Shown: positions 23,613 to 23,620 of the stretch, in pieces
How positions within the stretch are numbered: the stretch's first letter is position 1
Layout: the number at the start of each line of letters is the position of its first letter
NCBI GenBank assembly: GCA_018663565.1
Contig: JABJQE010000121.1
Location: forward strand, 1-23,620
Reading direction: 5' to 3'
DNA length: 23,620 nucleotides
Source: Phycisphaerae bacterium
GTDB taxonomy: Bacteria; Planctomycetota; Phycisphaerae; Phycisphaerales; SM1A02
Notes under the pieces: generated by a model
Seen by the model: only the letters and a program-made list of their open reading frames with translations
Database searches by the model: none
Told to the model about the DNA's origin: nothing
Program-made: the position numbers and the translations under genes

Positions 23613-23620
23613 TTCATGAC

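Noticed and set aside
1..23620. CRISPR array, insertion sequence or prophage
   Set aside because: No regularly spaced short repeats, transposase, integrase or phage genes were seen; the only long repeat is the protein-coding duplication at 1-1014 and 4812-5825.

Overview
The window looks like chromosome of a planctomycete, most likely a marine Phycisphaerae-type bacterium. The evidence is a long secreted FG-GAP protein ending in a dockerin-like Asp-rich pair, two large membrane Ser/Thr kinases, an ECF-like sigma factor transcribed together with one of the kinases, and several lipoproteins typical of a Gram-negative-style envelope. The assignment rests on gene style only; there is no rRNA or marker gene here to confirm it.

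Layout. (1) Positions 1-5825, plus strand: the 3' end of one secreted FG-GAP/dockerin protein, followed by a complete relative of 1582 residues. Their last 338 codons are a 1014-nt direct repeat without indels. (2) Positions 5822-14396, all minus strand. Read in transcription order this is sigma factor, membrane Ser/Thr kinase, prpB (methylisocitrate lyase), prpC (methylcitrate/citrate synthase), a structured 239-nt gap, hbd (3-hydroxyacyl-CoA dehydrogenase), and a second Ser/Thr kinase with a TPR-like tail. The spacing from sigma factor to prpB (6 nt, then an ATGA overlap) suggests one transcript joining a regulatory pair to propionyl-CoA catabolism; prpD is not in the window. (3) From 14553, plus strand, a membrane-anchored coiled-coil protein diverges from the sigma operon. 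(4) Positions 15514-17714, minus strand: a TPR protein with two RNA-polymerase-alpha C-terminal domains, overlapping a SpoIID-family lipoprotein that seems to begin at CTG. (5) Positions 17824-23612 hold housekeeping and accessory genes: a ChaN-like lipoprotein, Sua5 (tRNA t6A), an SH3-like secreted protein, tRNA-Ala(UGC) with a strong terminator, a 58-residue membrane protein, RsmJ, a Dabb-domain lipoprotein and a class I methyltransferase.

Genes are tightly packed. Two convergent pairs overlap at their stops and a third is 5 nt apart. No CRISPR array, transposase, integrase or prophage gene was found. No gene-free stretch exceeds 300 bases; the longest is 9294-9532, which is full of short inverted repeats. 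The most interesting items are the sigma-kinase-methylcitrate operon, the TPR/double alpha-CTD protein, the duplicated secreted module with its 14 propeller-like repeats, and the apparent CTG start.
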